Counted from the stretch's first letter, positions 8,955-16,241 are shown. The stretch: 28,865 bases of DNA from an uncultured Desulfovibrio sp. (GCA_934546745.1 CAKTDV010000027.1:1-28865); one strand, 5' to 3'. Numbers and translations are program-made. The notes: generated by a model from the sequence alone, not told the origin.

Positions 8955-9524
8955 TCACCGGCGAGCCAGTTCCACGAGTTCCTTACGGGTAAAGAGCGCG
9001 CGCAGTTCATAGCCCGCTTCCCTCAATTTTTCACGTCCACCCTCTTCGCGATCCAGAATGGCGCAGACAGCCACAATGCGGAGACCGGCATCACGCACGC
9101 GATCGCACGCCTTGAGCAGGGAACCGCCCGTCGTCACGACATCCTCAAGCATGGCCACGGGATCGCCGCTCTGAAAATTGCCAAGACCTTCCACGAACTG
9201 ATTTGTGCCGTGCCCCTTGGATTCCTTGCGCACCAGCAGGCCATGCAGCGGGCGGCCCAGCTCGTGGGAAAGCACCGTCGTCGCGGAAACCAGAGGATCC
9301 GCCCCCATGGTCATGCCGCCGACGCCCAGGATGTTCCTATCCTTCAGCAGATTGTTAAACAGGCTGCCGATAAGCCAGGAACCTTCGGCATGCAGGGCCG
9401 TGACACGGCAGTCAAAATAGTAGTCGCTGCGTCTCCCCGATGCCAGCACGAAATCGCCTTCCCGATACGATTTTTCCACCAGCAGGCGCGCCAGACGGCG
9501 CTTCAGATCCAGTATGTCGCTCAT
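8955..9524 (-). CDS. pyrE: Orotate phosphoribosyltransferase
   Basis: PyrE joins orotate to PRPP to make orotidine 5'-monophosphate in de novo pyrimidine synthesis. The 189-residue product has the family's usual length. The PRPP-binding motif VAMLEDVVTTGGS is at about 123-135, with the flexible catalytic loop region RKESKGHGT at about 99-107 and the N-terminal SGRRSDYYFD strand. I chose ATG 9524 because GGTGAG sits just upstream; an in-frame ATG at 9536 adds four residues and cannot be excluded. It lies 113 bases downstream of purB on the same strand, so purine and pyrimidine genes are neighbours here, perhaps on one transcript. Confidence 0.95.
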   Translation of the reverse strand: MSDILDLKRRLARLLVEKSYREGDFVLASGRRSDYYFDCRVTALHAEGSWLIGSLFNNLLKDRNILGVGGMTMGADPLVSATTVLSHELGRPLHGLLVRKESKGHGTNQFVEGLGNFQSGDPVAMLEDVVTTGGSLLKACDRVRDAGLRIVAVCAILDREEGGREKLREAGYELRALFTRKELVELARR

Positions 9525-9649
9525 ACGCTCACCCATCCCGGTTTTTCACTCTTCCAGAGCCTGTTTCCCGCTCCCGCAATCAGTCTCGACTCAAACAGCC
9601 AATCAGCCGCGTTTCTCCTGTGAAGCCGCCCTGACCGTTCACAGCGCGT

Positions 9650-10960
9650 TCAACATCCGCTCCCGTTCTCCTCGCCGAAAACCCGCGCGAAAATCTCGTC
9701 CTCGTGTTCAAGATAGAAGGAGGGATCAAAGAGACCGTCCAGCCTGTCGCCCAGCGCGGCGCGCATATCGGGGTCGGCCCTGACCAGATCGGGGAAGGGG
9801 CGGCGTTCGTTCCAGCTCCGCATGGCCAGCCGCTGTACGGCCTCATAGGCTTTCTGACGCGGCATACCCGTGGAAATGAGGTTTGTCAGGACGCGCTGCG
9901 AAAAATAGAGGCCGTAGGAACGATCCATGTTTTCCCGCATACGGTCATGGTTGACAACCAGGCCGTCAAGCACACGGCGCAGGCGGTGCAGCACATAATC
10001 GGCGATAATTGTGGAGTCGGGCATGATGACGCGCTCCACGGAAGAGTGGCTGATGTCGCGCTCATGCCACAGCGCCTGATTCTCCATGGAAGCCACGGCA
10101 TTGCCCCGCAGCAGACGGGCCAGACCGGCCATGTTTTCCGCGGAAATGGGATTCTTCTTGTGGGGCATGGCCGAAGAGCCTTTCTGCCCCTTGGCGAAAC
10201 CTTCCTCCACCTCCAGCACTTCCGTCCGTTGCAGGTGACGCAGCTCCACGCAGAGACGCTCCACGCCGCCGCCAAGGATGGCAAGGGCCGTAAAGAACTC
10301 CGCATAGCGATCGCGCTGCACAATCTGGGTGGAATGTTCGTCGGGACGCAGGGAGAGATGGGCCAGCGCGCGGGACTCCAGCTCCGGAGACAGGAAGGCA
10401 TAGGTTCCCACGGCTCCTGAAATCTTGCCCACACGGATGGTTTCCAGAGCCGTTTCCAGTCGCTTCAGATGCCTGCGGAACTCGGCATGGAAACCGGCCA
10501 TCTTGAGGCCGAAACTGGTGGGCTCGGCATGGATGCCGTGGGTACGCCCCATGCAGAGGACGCCTTTGTGCGCATAGGCCAGCTTTTTGAGGCTTTCCAG
10601 CAGGGCGCGCACACCGTCCCGCAGCAGCGCGCCCGCCTGCTGGAAAAGAAGGCCGTTGGCCGTGTCCACGATGTCGGACGATGTGCAGCCCAGATGGATG
10701 TACCGGGCTTCGGGACCGATCTTTTCCTCCAGCGATGTCAGAAAGGCGATGACGTCGTGCCGCGTCACTTCCTCAATGGCCAGGATACGCTCCACATCGA
10801 CAGCGGCTTTTTTGCAAATGGCGTCCACGGCTTCCGCCGGGATACGCCCCATCTCGCTCCATGCCCGGCAAACGGCAATCTCCACATCAAGCCAGGCACG
10901 GTAACGGTTTTCCAACGTCCAGATACGGCCCATTTCCGGGCGGGTGTAACGATCAATCAT
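9650..10960 (-). CDS. purB: Adenylosuccinate lyase
   Basis: PurB performs two beta-eliminations that release fumarate, in IMP synthesis (SAICAR to AICAR) and in AMP synthesis. The 436-residue product has the length of the bacterial tetrameric form. Motifs seen are GCTSSDIVDTA (about 91-101), the catalytic-histidine region GRTHGIHAEP (His141) and the fumarase/aspartase superfamily signature SSAMPHKKNPI (about 262-271) carrying the flexible-loop serine. It starts 10 bases after the stop of the FmdB-like gene, with a GAGG ribosome site overlapping that stop, so the two are cotranscribed. No damage is visible. Confidence 0.96.
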   Translation of the reverse strand: MIDRYTRPEMGRIWTLENRYRAWLDVEIAVCRAWSEMGRIPAEAVDAICKKAAVDVERILAIEEVTRHDVIAFLTSLEEKIGPEARYIHLGCTSSDIVDTANGLLFQQAGALLRDGVRALLESLKKLAYAHKGVLCMGRTHGIHAEPTSFGLKMAGFHAEFRRHLKRLETALETIRVGKISGAVGTYAFLSPELESRALAHLSLRPDEHSTQIVQRDRYAEFFTALAILGGGVERLCVELRHLQRTEVLEVEEGFAKGQKGSSAMPHKKNPISAENMAGLARLLRGNAVASMENQALWHERDISHSSVERVIMPDSTIIADYVLHRLRRVLDGLVVNHDRMRENMDRSYGLYFSQRVLTNLISTGMPRQKAYEAVQRLAMRSWNERRPFPDLVRADPDMRAALGDRLDGLFDPSFYLEHEDEIFARVFGEENGSGC

Positions 10961-10970
10961 GGCAGGAGCC

Positions 10971-11342
10971 TCACGCTTTGGCGGCGGGGGAAGCCGCGCT
11001 GGAAGTTGCCGCCGCGCCGGAGGAGGCCGTGGCGGCCGGGGCCGGAGTGGTCGCGGCGGGCGTTGCCGCCGCCGAAGGGGCGGAAGCCTCGCCGGCCGGC
11101 GGCGTCATGGCTCCGGAAGCGCCGTAGGCCGTGGAGGAATCCTCGTCCTTGACGCCCTTGCGGTAGCCGTAGTCGCTCACATACCAGCCCGCGCCCTTGA
11201 GCACGAACGACGTGTTGGAAAGAACGCGGGGCGACGCGGCGCCGCAGGCGGGACAGGGCTTGTCCGCATGGGCCTCGGCCACGGTCGTCCAATCCTCAAA
11301 AACCTTCTGACACGCGGGACACAGATATTCGTAGATAGGCAT
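10971..11342 (-). CDS. FmdB-family zinc-ribbon protein
   Basis: Small zinc-ribbon proteins of this family begin MPIYEY.C and were named from the formamide/formate operon regulator FmdB; their molecular job is mostly unknown. This 123-residue protein starts MPIYEYLCPACQKVFED with CxxC at 8-11 and a second CxxC (CPACG) at about 30-33, so a zinc knuckle is intact. It continues with the family's FVLKGAGWY.SDYG segment at about 47-58. The remaining 50 residues are Ala/Pro-rich low complexity. It directly precedes purB (10-base gap). Upstream lies an 11-bp GC hairpin. The ribosome binding site is weak. Confidence 0.9.
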   Translation of the reverse strand: MPIYEYLCPACQKVFEDWTTVAEAHADKPCPACGAASPRVLSNTSFVLKGAGWYVSDYGYRKGVKDEDSSTAYGASGAMTPPAGEASAPSAAATPAATTPAPAATASSGAAATSSAASPAAKA

Positions 11343-11379
11343 ACTTCACGCCGAAAACAGTTATGGGACAGGGCCGATC

Positions 11380-11406
11380 CCCGTCGCGGCCAGATGCCGC
11401 GACGGG
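11380..11406. promoter_or_regulatory. Strong GC hairpin in the fmdB-like leader
   Basis: CCCGTCGCGGC (11380-11390) pairs perfectly with GCCGCGACGGG (11396-11406) around a 5-base loop, 38 to 64 bases before the start of the FmdB-like gene. No U-tract follows on either strand, so it is not a standard terminator. It may be an RNA leader element or part of termination from the upstream small gene. Confidence 0.45.
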
Positions 11407-11446
11407 CCACAGCCGGAAGGCGGGAAACGCGCGCAACCGGCGCGTG

Positions 11447-11485
11447 AAAAAAAAGACGCGCCAGCCGCCTTGCGGCGGCCAGCGC
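11447..11485 (-). terminator. Intrinsic terminator after the 35-residue gene
   Basis: On the minus strand GCGC-TG-GCCGCC, a GCAA tetraloop, then GGCGGC-TG-GCGC is followed by GTC and eight U residues. The GC-rich stem plus U-run is a classical rho-independent terminator. It lies 16 bases beyond the stop of the small basic protein gene. Confidence 0.85.
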
Positions 11486-11501
11486 AACCATAACGCGGGT
11501 A

Positions 11502-11609
11502 TTACGCCTTGGCGGCCTTGGCTTCGCGCACACGCTGCTTCAGCCGCTGCTCGCGGCGATGACGGCGGCGATCCAATTCCTTTTTACGTTCCACTTTCTT
11601 GTGAGCCAT
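11502..11609 (-). CDS. Very small, strongly basic protein (35 aa), unknown function
   Basis: The product begins MAHKKVERKKELDRRRHRRE and ends KQRVREAKAAKA; 16 of its 35 residues are Lys or Arg and it should form one charged helix. It is below usual gene-size cut-offs. Three things support it: a textbook GGAGG five bases before the ATG at 11609, a strong intrinsic terminator right after the stop, and my recollection of near-identical short proteins in Desulfovibrio, which I could not check. Nucleic-acid or ribosome binding would fit the charge, but that is inference. An in-frame upstream ATG (11687) gives 61 residues but has poorer context. Confidence 0.75.
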   Translation of the reverse strand: MAHKKVERKKELDRRRHRREQRLKQRVREAKAAKA

Positions 11610-12002
11610 TCTGTCCTCCACGGGGCAAAGCCCTCTGAGTGATGTTTCCGGTTTTTCGGAGTTTTCCATGACGCGGCACAGGGCCACCCGGAAAACACCG
11701 GGCCGCCGTTGCCTTCATGCAGGGGAAAAAAGTACTGATGCTTCCATCCGCGGTCGCCCCCTCCGCCGGCCGTCGCCGCATCCGGTGGTCTGAAGTGTTC
11801 GGGTTGCCGGGCGGCCTGCCTCTCCCTGAAGGGAAAGGTGACGGAAAAGGTTTTCACCGGATTGCCCTGTGTGTCAAGAAACGCTTCCCCCTGAAGGGAA
11901 AGGTTTCCGGCCACAAAGGAAATTTTGCTGAATCGTTTTCTGATAGCCGCGATCCCGGTAAAAGTCCAGCGTTTCCGCCTCCGGCCCCTGCGGAAAAGGA
12001 CG
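11610..12002. other. Intergenic stretch between larE and the small basic gene
   Basis: No supported gene lies in these 393 bases. Weak open frames exist on both strands but have no ribosome site or family likeness. It holds a 16-bp direct repeat CCCTGAAGGGAAAGGT at 11824-11839 and 11889-11904. Between the copies is a copy of a dispersed element that is also found after fliW. It also has small hairpins such as CCCGG-N6-CCGGG near 11690. The promoter of the 35-residue gene should be here, but I could not place it. Confidence 0.5.
11855..11889 (-). repeat. Dispersed intergenic element, copy A (after larE)
   Basis: On the minus strand the core TGACACAC-A-GGGCAATCCGGTG matches copy B after fliW (17189-17226) with one difference over 22 bases, and the similarity extends into a GGGAA(A)GC segment. 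The core contains a short hairpin (CACCGG-ATTGC-CCTGTG here, with one mismatch). Both copies lie 3' of a minus-strand gene in the same orientation. Confidence 0.55.
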
Positions 12003-12833
12003 TCACGGCGCTTCCCTTCTGTCGTAAAACCCGCTGATGATTGCTTCTTCGCGGTATTTCCAGGGCGCAAAACCGCAACGCTCCATAATGGCGTCCAGGC
12101 GCGGCAGACACGCGTCGGGCAGACGCCGCGCCTGTATGAGCGGCTCAGGCGTCAGACGCAGGCGAAAATCTCCCAGCAGAGGGTGGCCATCCCGATCTGT
12201 CAATGCCCCCAGCGCCTGTTCCGCCACGGCCAGACGGCGCACGCTTTCTTCCGACGGCGTCACGCCATAGGCAAAACGCGTCAGCAGACAGGGGCGGGCG
12301 CTCTGTTGCGGATGCGCCAGCCCCGTCGCCGCTCCCACGGCGCGCACGTCCTCCTTGGCGAATCCCGCTTCCGCCAGCGGTGAAAAAACGCCCGCCTCCG
12401 TCAGGGCCTGAAGCCCAGGCCGGTACAGCGCCCTGTCTCCGGCGTTGCTTCCGTCACAGAGCAGGCGCGCCGTGTCGCCGGACGCCTCGCGGCGCGCAAG
12501 AACCTCCCGAAGACAGCGCATGAGCGCCGCCTTGCAGAAATAGCAGCGCCGGGGCCCGTTCTCGCGCACGCCCGGCACGTCCAGCGGACGAAAAACGGTT
12601 TCCTCCAGCGGCAGGCCAGCGTCCCGCGCCCAGCGGCGGGCCCAGAGGCTCTCCGCCTCGGGCACGTGAACGCCCCGCGCATGCAGCGCCAGTACATCCA
12701 GTCCCGCGCGCAGAAGCATATGGCAGAGAAAGCGGCTGTCCACACCGCCGGAATAGGCTACGGCCACGGCCGTGAGGCAGCGCTCACGCAGGCGGCGGCG
12801 CACGGCGGTGATCAGGGCCGCGCCGTCTACCAT
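12003..12833 (-). CDS. larE: LarE-type ATP-dependent sulfur transferase (PP-loop)
   Basis: LarE proteins activate the carboxylated nicotinic-acid mononucleotide precursor with ATP and insert sulfur when making the nickel-pincer cofactor of lactate racemase and relatives. The 276-residue product has the PP-loop AYSGGVDS (about 27-33), a CYFC pair (Cys97, Cys100) and ARPCLLTRFAYG (Cys182) at the place of the sulfur-donating cysteine. Having all three cysteines suggests the iron-sulfur-cluster type rather than the single-cysteine sacrificial type. That is family knowledge applied to this sequence. The ATG at 12833 overlaps the hisF stop, so translation is probably coupled to hisF. No larB, larC or larA is in the window, so the exact substrate is uncertain. 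Confidence 0.85.
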   Translation of the reverse strand: MVDGAALITAVRRRLRERCLTAVAVAYSGGVDSRFLCHMLLRAGLDVLALHARGVHVPEAESLWARRWARDAGLPLEETVFRPLDVPGVRENGPRRCYFCKAALMRCLREVLARREASGDTARLLCDGSNAGDRALYRPGLQALTEAGVFSPLAEAGFAKEDVRAVGAATGLAHPQQSARPCLLTRFAYGVTPSEESVRRLAVAEQALGALTDRDGHPLLGDFRLRLTPEPLIQARRLPDACLPRLDAIMERCGFAPWKYREEAIISGFYDRREAP

Positions 12834-13606
12834 GTGAGGCGCACCTTGGCCCCGCGCCGGGCCATTTCCTCCTTGCACTGCCGGATGGTGTAGTGACCAT
12901 AGTGGACAATACTGGCGATCAGCGCGGCGGAAGCGCAGCCAAGGCCCACGGCGTCGCGGCAGTGTTCGGGCTTGCCCGCGCCGCCGGAGGCGATGACAGG
13001 CAGGCTCACGGCTTCGGCAATGAAGCGGGTCAGCAGCAGCTCGTAGCCTTCGCGGGTTCCGTCCGCATCGATGGAATTGACGCACAGCTCGCCCGCGCCA
13101 AGGCTCTGACAACGTTTGGCCCATTCGATGGCGTCCAGCCCGGTTCTCTTGCGGCCGCCGTGGACAACAACCTCATAGCCGGAGGGGATTTCAGGGCGGG
13201 CGGGCACGCGCAGCACGTCCATCCCCACAACAATCGCCTGGGATCCGAAGGCGTCCGCGCCCTCGCTGATCAGTTCCGGGCGCGCGACCGCCGCGGAGTT
13301 GATGGAGACTTTTTCCGCACCCGCCAGCAGCACGGCCCGCATGTCCGCCACGGACGAGATGCCCCCGCCCACGCTGAAGGGGATGAAGATGACCGAAGCG
13401 ACCTTCTCCACCACATCCAGAAAAATGCCGCGCCGCTCGGCCGATGCCGTGATGTCGTAGAAGACGATCTCGTCCGCGCCTTCCTCATAGTAGCGGCGGG
13501 CGCTCTCCACGGGGTCGCCGATATCCACGTTGCCTTCGAACTTGACGCCCTTGGTCAGACGCCCATCCCGAACGTCAAGGCAGACAATCACGCGCTTGCT
13601 CAGCAT
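12827..13606 (-). CDS. hisF: Imidazole glycerol phosphate synthase, cyclase subunit
   Basis: HisF is a TIM barrel that uses ammonia from HisH to form imidazole glycerol phosphate and AICAR in histidine synthesis. The 259-residue product has both catalytic aspartates in canonical positions, Asp11 (VIVCLDV) and Asp130 (VVGMDV), and the phosphate-binding segments FSVGGGIS and VIASGGAG. I chose the ATG at 13606 because the protein then starts MLSKRVIVCLD; the frame is open farther upstream only as antisense-like extension. It overlaps hisH by 7 bases and larE by 7 bases. Other his genes are not in the window. Confidence 0.96.
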   Translation of the reverse strand: MLSKRVIVCLDVRDGRLTKGVKFEGNVDIGDPVESARRYYEEGADEIVFYDITASAERRGIFLDVVEKVASVIFIPFSVGGGISSVADMRAVLLAGAEKVSINSAAVARPELISEGADAFGSQAIVVGMDVLRVPARPEIPSGYEVVVHGGRKRTGLDAIEWAKRCQSLGAGELCVNSIDADGTREGYELLLTRFIAEAVSLPVIASGGAGKPEHCRDAVGLGCASAALIASIVHYGHYTIRQCKEEMARRGAKVRLTW

Positions 13607-14250
13607 GTGGCGCCCTCCGGCCGCGCGCCGCGGCAGTATTCGTAGAAATTCCGCAGAATCCGCAGGCCGGGACGCCCGCTCTTTTCCAGATGGCACTGGA
13701 CGGCCCAGAGACCGTCGCGGCCGTAGACGGAACAGAACTCCCGCCCGTAGAACGTGGTGGCGATGACCAGATCGGGCGCGGGCTCCACAAAATAGCTGTG
13801 CACAAAATAATATTCCGCGTCGGGTTCCACACCTTCCAGCAGGCGGCAGCTTTTTTGGACGCGAAGGCTGTTCCAGCCCATATGCGGCACCGGCGCGGGC
13901 GTGCCGTCCTCCTGCGTCATGCCGCCGGGGAAACGCACGCTGCGCCCGGGCAGGAAACCCAGCGTCATGGCGTCGTTCTCCTCGCTGTATTCCAGCAGAA
14001 TCTGACAACCGAGGCAGATGCCCAGCAGCGGCTCCCGGCGAATGACGGAACGCCGCAGCACGGATTCCAGCCCCCTTTCCCGCAACGCCCGCATGGCCTG
14101 TCCGGCCGCGCCCACGCCGGGGAAGACAATCCCCTGCGCCGCCTCTGCCGTCGCCGGATCCGACGTGATCACGCAGGGTATCCCCAAATGCTCCAATGCA
14201 CGGCGGACGCTCGTCTGATTGCCCGCCCCATAATCCAGAATCGCCAGCAT
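13600..14250 (-). CDS. hisH: Imidazole glycerol phosphate synthase, glutaminase subunit
   Basis: HisH hydrolyses glutamine and channels ammonia to HisF. The 216-residue product is a class I glutamine amidotransferase with nucleophile Cys79 (GICLGCQ), His187 and Glu189. The usual Phe-His-Pro-Glu-Lys around the catalytic histidine is replaced by QCHLEKSG, keeping His and Glu but losing Phe and Pro. The start MLAILDYGAGN is typical, and GAAGGGAAGG lies upstream as ribosome site. It leads the tight hisH-hisF-larE unit. A small GCGCCC/GGGCGC hairpin (14281-14295) lies 30 bases upstream, possibly in its leader. Confidence 0.95.
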   Translation of the reverse strand: MLAILDYGAGNQTSVRRALEHLGIPCVITSDPATAEAAQGIVFPGVGAAGQAMRALRERGLESVLRRSVIRREPLLGICLGCQILLEYSEENDAMTLGFLPGRSVRFPGGMTQEDGTPAPVPHMGWNSLRVQKSCRLLEGVEPDAEYYFVHSYFVEPAPDLVIATTFYGREFCSVYGRDGLWAVQCHLEKSGRPGLRILRNFYEYCRGARPEGATC

Positions 14251-14491
14251 GCGACCTTCCCTTCAAAGACAAAGTGTTCCGCGCCCAGCGGGCGCCAGAC
14301 TTGTGAGTATCTCTACAAATGCCCGGATACGCAAGAGGGAATGGAAGGGAGCGACAACGGCGGCCCTCCCGGATCGCGGAGAACGGCTATGCCACCTCAC
14401 TCTTTTTTCACTGCAAGAATATATCCATGACGGCATGGCAATGCGGTATAGGCTGTTTTCCATTGTGTTCCATACCCCCCCAAATATTGTT

Positions 14492-14505
14492 TGATTGCGC
14501 AATCA
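14492..14505. promoter_or_regulatory. 14-bp perfect palindrome, possible operator
   Basis: TGATTGCGCAATCA is a perfect inverted repeat in the AT-rich middle of the hisH/symporter divergent region, about 205 bases before the symporter start. Its size and symmetry are those of a dimeric helix-turn-helix binding site. The regulator is unknown, and a chance palindrome cannot be ruled out. Confidence 0.4.
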
Positions 14506-14616
14506 TGAAAAAAAGCGGCCCTACTGTGAACAGCGGCGCGCATTGCGACGCATGTTTTGTGAAACGTATTTTTTTCTTTACCAAAGCCCGGCGATTATGT
14601 CACAGTGCGGGCCATG

Positions 14617-14655
14617 CCCGGCGGATTCCAGAGGCACATTCCAGAGTCCGCCGGG
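14617..14655 (+). promoter_or_regulatory. Leader hairpin with duplicated 9-mer in the loop
   Basis: CCCGGCGGA (14617-14625) pairs perfectly with TCCGCCGGG (14647-14655), ending 55 bases before the symporter start. The loop holds two exact copies of ATTCCAGAG (14625-14633 and 14638-14646), separated by GCAC; the first shares its initial A with the stem. There is no U-tract, so it looks like a protein- or RNA-binding leader structure rather than a terminator. Confidence 0.5.
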
Positions 14656-14710
14656 TAAATACACGTTCGCGGCGCGCAAGAGACGCCGCCATTGAGGGGA
14701 GAGAGGTATC

Positions 14711-16066
14711 GTGGAGGCTGTGATTAGCGCCCTGAAGGCCATTTCCGACATCGTATGGGGGCCCGTCATGCTGGTCCTTCTGGTGGGCACGGGGCTGTAC
14801 CTGACCATCGGACTACGCTTTTTCCCGTTCCGCAACTGGATGCGCTCCTACGCCTGCCTGTGGCAGGGACGGTCGCATCAGTCGGCGGACGGTGAAATCT
14901 CCCCCTGGAACGCCCTGATGACGGCGCTGGCGGGAACCATCGGCACGGGCAGCATCGTAGGGGTGGCCACGGCCATTTCCGTCGGCGGGCCGGGGGCCCT
15001 GTTCTGGATGTGGGTGACCGCCATCGTCGGCATGGTGACGAAGTTCGCGGAAGTCATGCTTTCGGTGCAGTTCCGCGAAAAGACGCCCGCGGGCAACTGG
15101 GTGGGCGGCGCCATGTACTTCATCAAAAACGGCCTCGGCAGCCGCTGGACCTGGATGGGGACGCTCTTCTGCATCTTCTGCATGATCGCGTGCATGGGCA
15201 CGGGGGCCATGGTGCAGGCCAACGCCATCAGCGCCAATCTTGCGGGCACGTTCGGCATTCCCGTCTGGGTGACGGCCCTGGGGTTGCTGCTGCTGGCCGG
15301 AACGGTCATCATCGGCGGCGTTTCGCGCGTAGGCCACGTGGCGGGCAGGCTCGTGCCCTTCATGGCCTGTCTGTACTGCGTGTTGTCGCTGCTGGTCATC
15401 GGCTCGCACATCTCGGAAATTCCGGCCGTCCTCTGGATGATCCTCAGCGACGCCTTCACGCCCGCGGCGGCGGGCGGCGGCTTCGCGGGCGCGACCGTCA
15501 TGATGGCCATACGGCAGGGCATGGCCCGCGGCGTCTTTTCCAACGAGGCCGGCCTCGGCACCGCCCCCATGGCCCATGCGGCCTCCACGGCCCACAGCCC
15601 GCTGGCCCAGGCCAGCATCGGGATGCTGGATGTCTTCGTCACCACGCTCGTCATCTGCTCCATGACCGGTTTCGCCATTCTCGTCACCGGCGAATGGTGT
15701 TCCGGCATCGGCGGCGGCATCATGACGGCCTCCGCCTATGAAAAGGCCCTGCCCGGCATCGGCAGGATCGGCGTGACCGTCTGCCTCGCGCTTTTCGCCT
15801 TCACCACGGCGCTGGGCTGGTGCGTCTATGGCGAACGCTGCGCCATCTATCTTTTTGGCGACCGCGCCCAGTTGCCGTTCCGCATCATCTATGTGCTGGT
15901 CTTCTGCCTTGGCGCCCTGATGACGCTGGATCTTGTCTGGCTGGCCTCGGACATCGGCAATGCGCTCATGGCCTTCCCCAACCTGACCGGTATCCTCCTC
16001 CTGAGCCCCTTCCTGTTCCGTCTGGTCCGCGAAGAGGCGCAAAAGGATCCGCGTTTCACCGTCTAG
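14711..16066 (+). CDS. Sodium:alanine/glycine symporter family protein (AGCS)
   Basis: An inner-membrane carrier of the alanine-or-glycine:cation symporter family, importing a small neutral amino acid with sodium. The 451-residue product has about ten or eleven hydrophobic helices. Family signatures are ALAGTIGTGSIVGVATAI (about 73-90) and FSNEAGLGTAPMAHAAS (about 276-292), plus the N-terminal GLYLTIGLRFFPFR segment. Translation starts at GTG 14711 behind GAGAGG. The substrate cannot be fixed from sequence. It has its own long structured leader and is followed by a strong hairpin, so it is probably a single-gene unit. Confidence 0.92.
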   Translation: MEAVISALKAISDIVWGPVMLVLLVGTGLYLTIGLRFFPFRNWMRSYACLWQGRSHQSADGEISPWNALMTALAGTIGTGSIVGVATAISVGGPGALFWMWVTAIVGMVTKFAEVMLSVQFREKTPAGNWVGGAMYFIKNGLGSRWTWMGTLFCIFCMIACMGTGAMVQANAISANLAGTFGIPVWVTALGLLLLAGTVIIGGVSRVGHVAGRLVPFMACLYCVLSLLVIGSHISEIPAVLWMILSDAFTPAAAGGGFAGATVMMAIRQGMARGVFSNEAGLGTAPMAHAASTAHSPLAQASIGMLDVFVTTLVICSMTGFAILVTGEWCSGIGGGIMTASAYEKALPGIGRIGVTVCLALFAFTTALGWCVYGERCAIYLFGDRAQLPFRIIYVLVFCLGALMTLDLVWLASDIGNALMAFPNLTGILLLSPFLFRLVREEAQKDPRFTV

Positions 16067-16083
16067 CGGACGGCATGCCTTCC

Positions 16084-16106
16084 GGGCGGCCCGCACCGGG
16101 CCGCCC
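16084..16106 (+). terminator. Terminator-like hairpin after the symporter gene
   Basis: GGGCGGCCC and GGGCCGCCC form a perfect 9-bp stem around GCACC, 17 bases after the symporter stop. No U-run follows (CACACACAGG), so efficiency as an intrinsic terminator is doubtful; it may protect the 3' end. Confidence 0.5.
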
Positions 16107-16189
16107 CACACACAGGCAACCGCCTTGTTTCCGCCGCGCGCGGATCGGCGCCGCCTTTGACATTGCCACATTTCAGCGGCAAACCACCC

Positions 16190-16216
16190 TAAAGTTTTAC
16201 GCGCCGTTGCCGAATA
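16190..16216 (+). promoter_or_regulatory. Sigma-28 (FliA) promoter of the flgM unit
   Basis: TAAAGTTT, 11 bases, then GCCGAATA matches the flagellar sigma-28 consensus TAAAGTTT-N11-GCCGATAA at all but the sixth and seventh bases of the -10 box. It lies 25 bases before the ATG of the next gene and about 500 bases before flgM. A sigma-28-dependent flgM unit fits the standard flagellar feedback loop. Confidence 0.8.
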
Positions 16217-16241
16217 TGCCAGTAAGACGGGGATAAACGCC

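Larger units (their letters stand above)
14251..14710. other. 460-bp divergent intergenic region (hisH / symporter)
   Basis: No gene is supported. The stretch separates the leftward hisH unit from the rightward symporter and should carry both promoters. It contains a GC hairpin at 14281-14295, a C7 tract with AT-rich surroundings near 14475-14490, a perfect 14-bp palindrome at 14492-14505, T-rich runs near 14570 and a long-stem hairpin at 14617-14655 close to the symporter start. I looked for a glycine riboswitch, often found before such symporters, and did not see one. Confidence 0.6.

Noticed and set aside
11540..12070. 176-codon minus-strand frame through the larE / small-gene gap
   Set aside because: It begins inside larE in another frame, has no ribosome site, runs through the dispersed repeat and overlaps the better-supported 35-residue gene.
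14251..14710. Possible glycine riboswitch before the AGCS symporter
   Set aside because: The conserved glycine-aptamer blocks are absent; only an unrelated hairpin is present.
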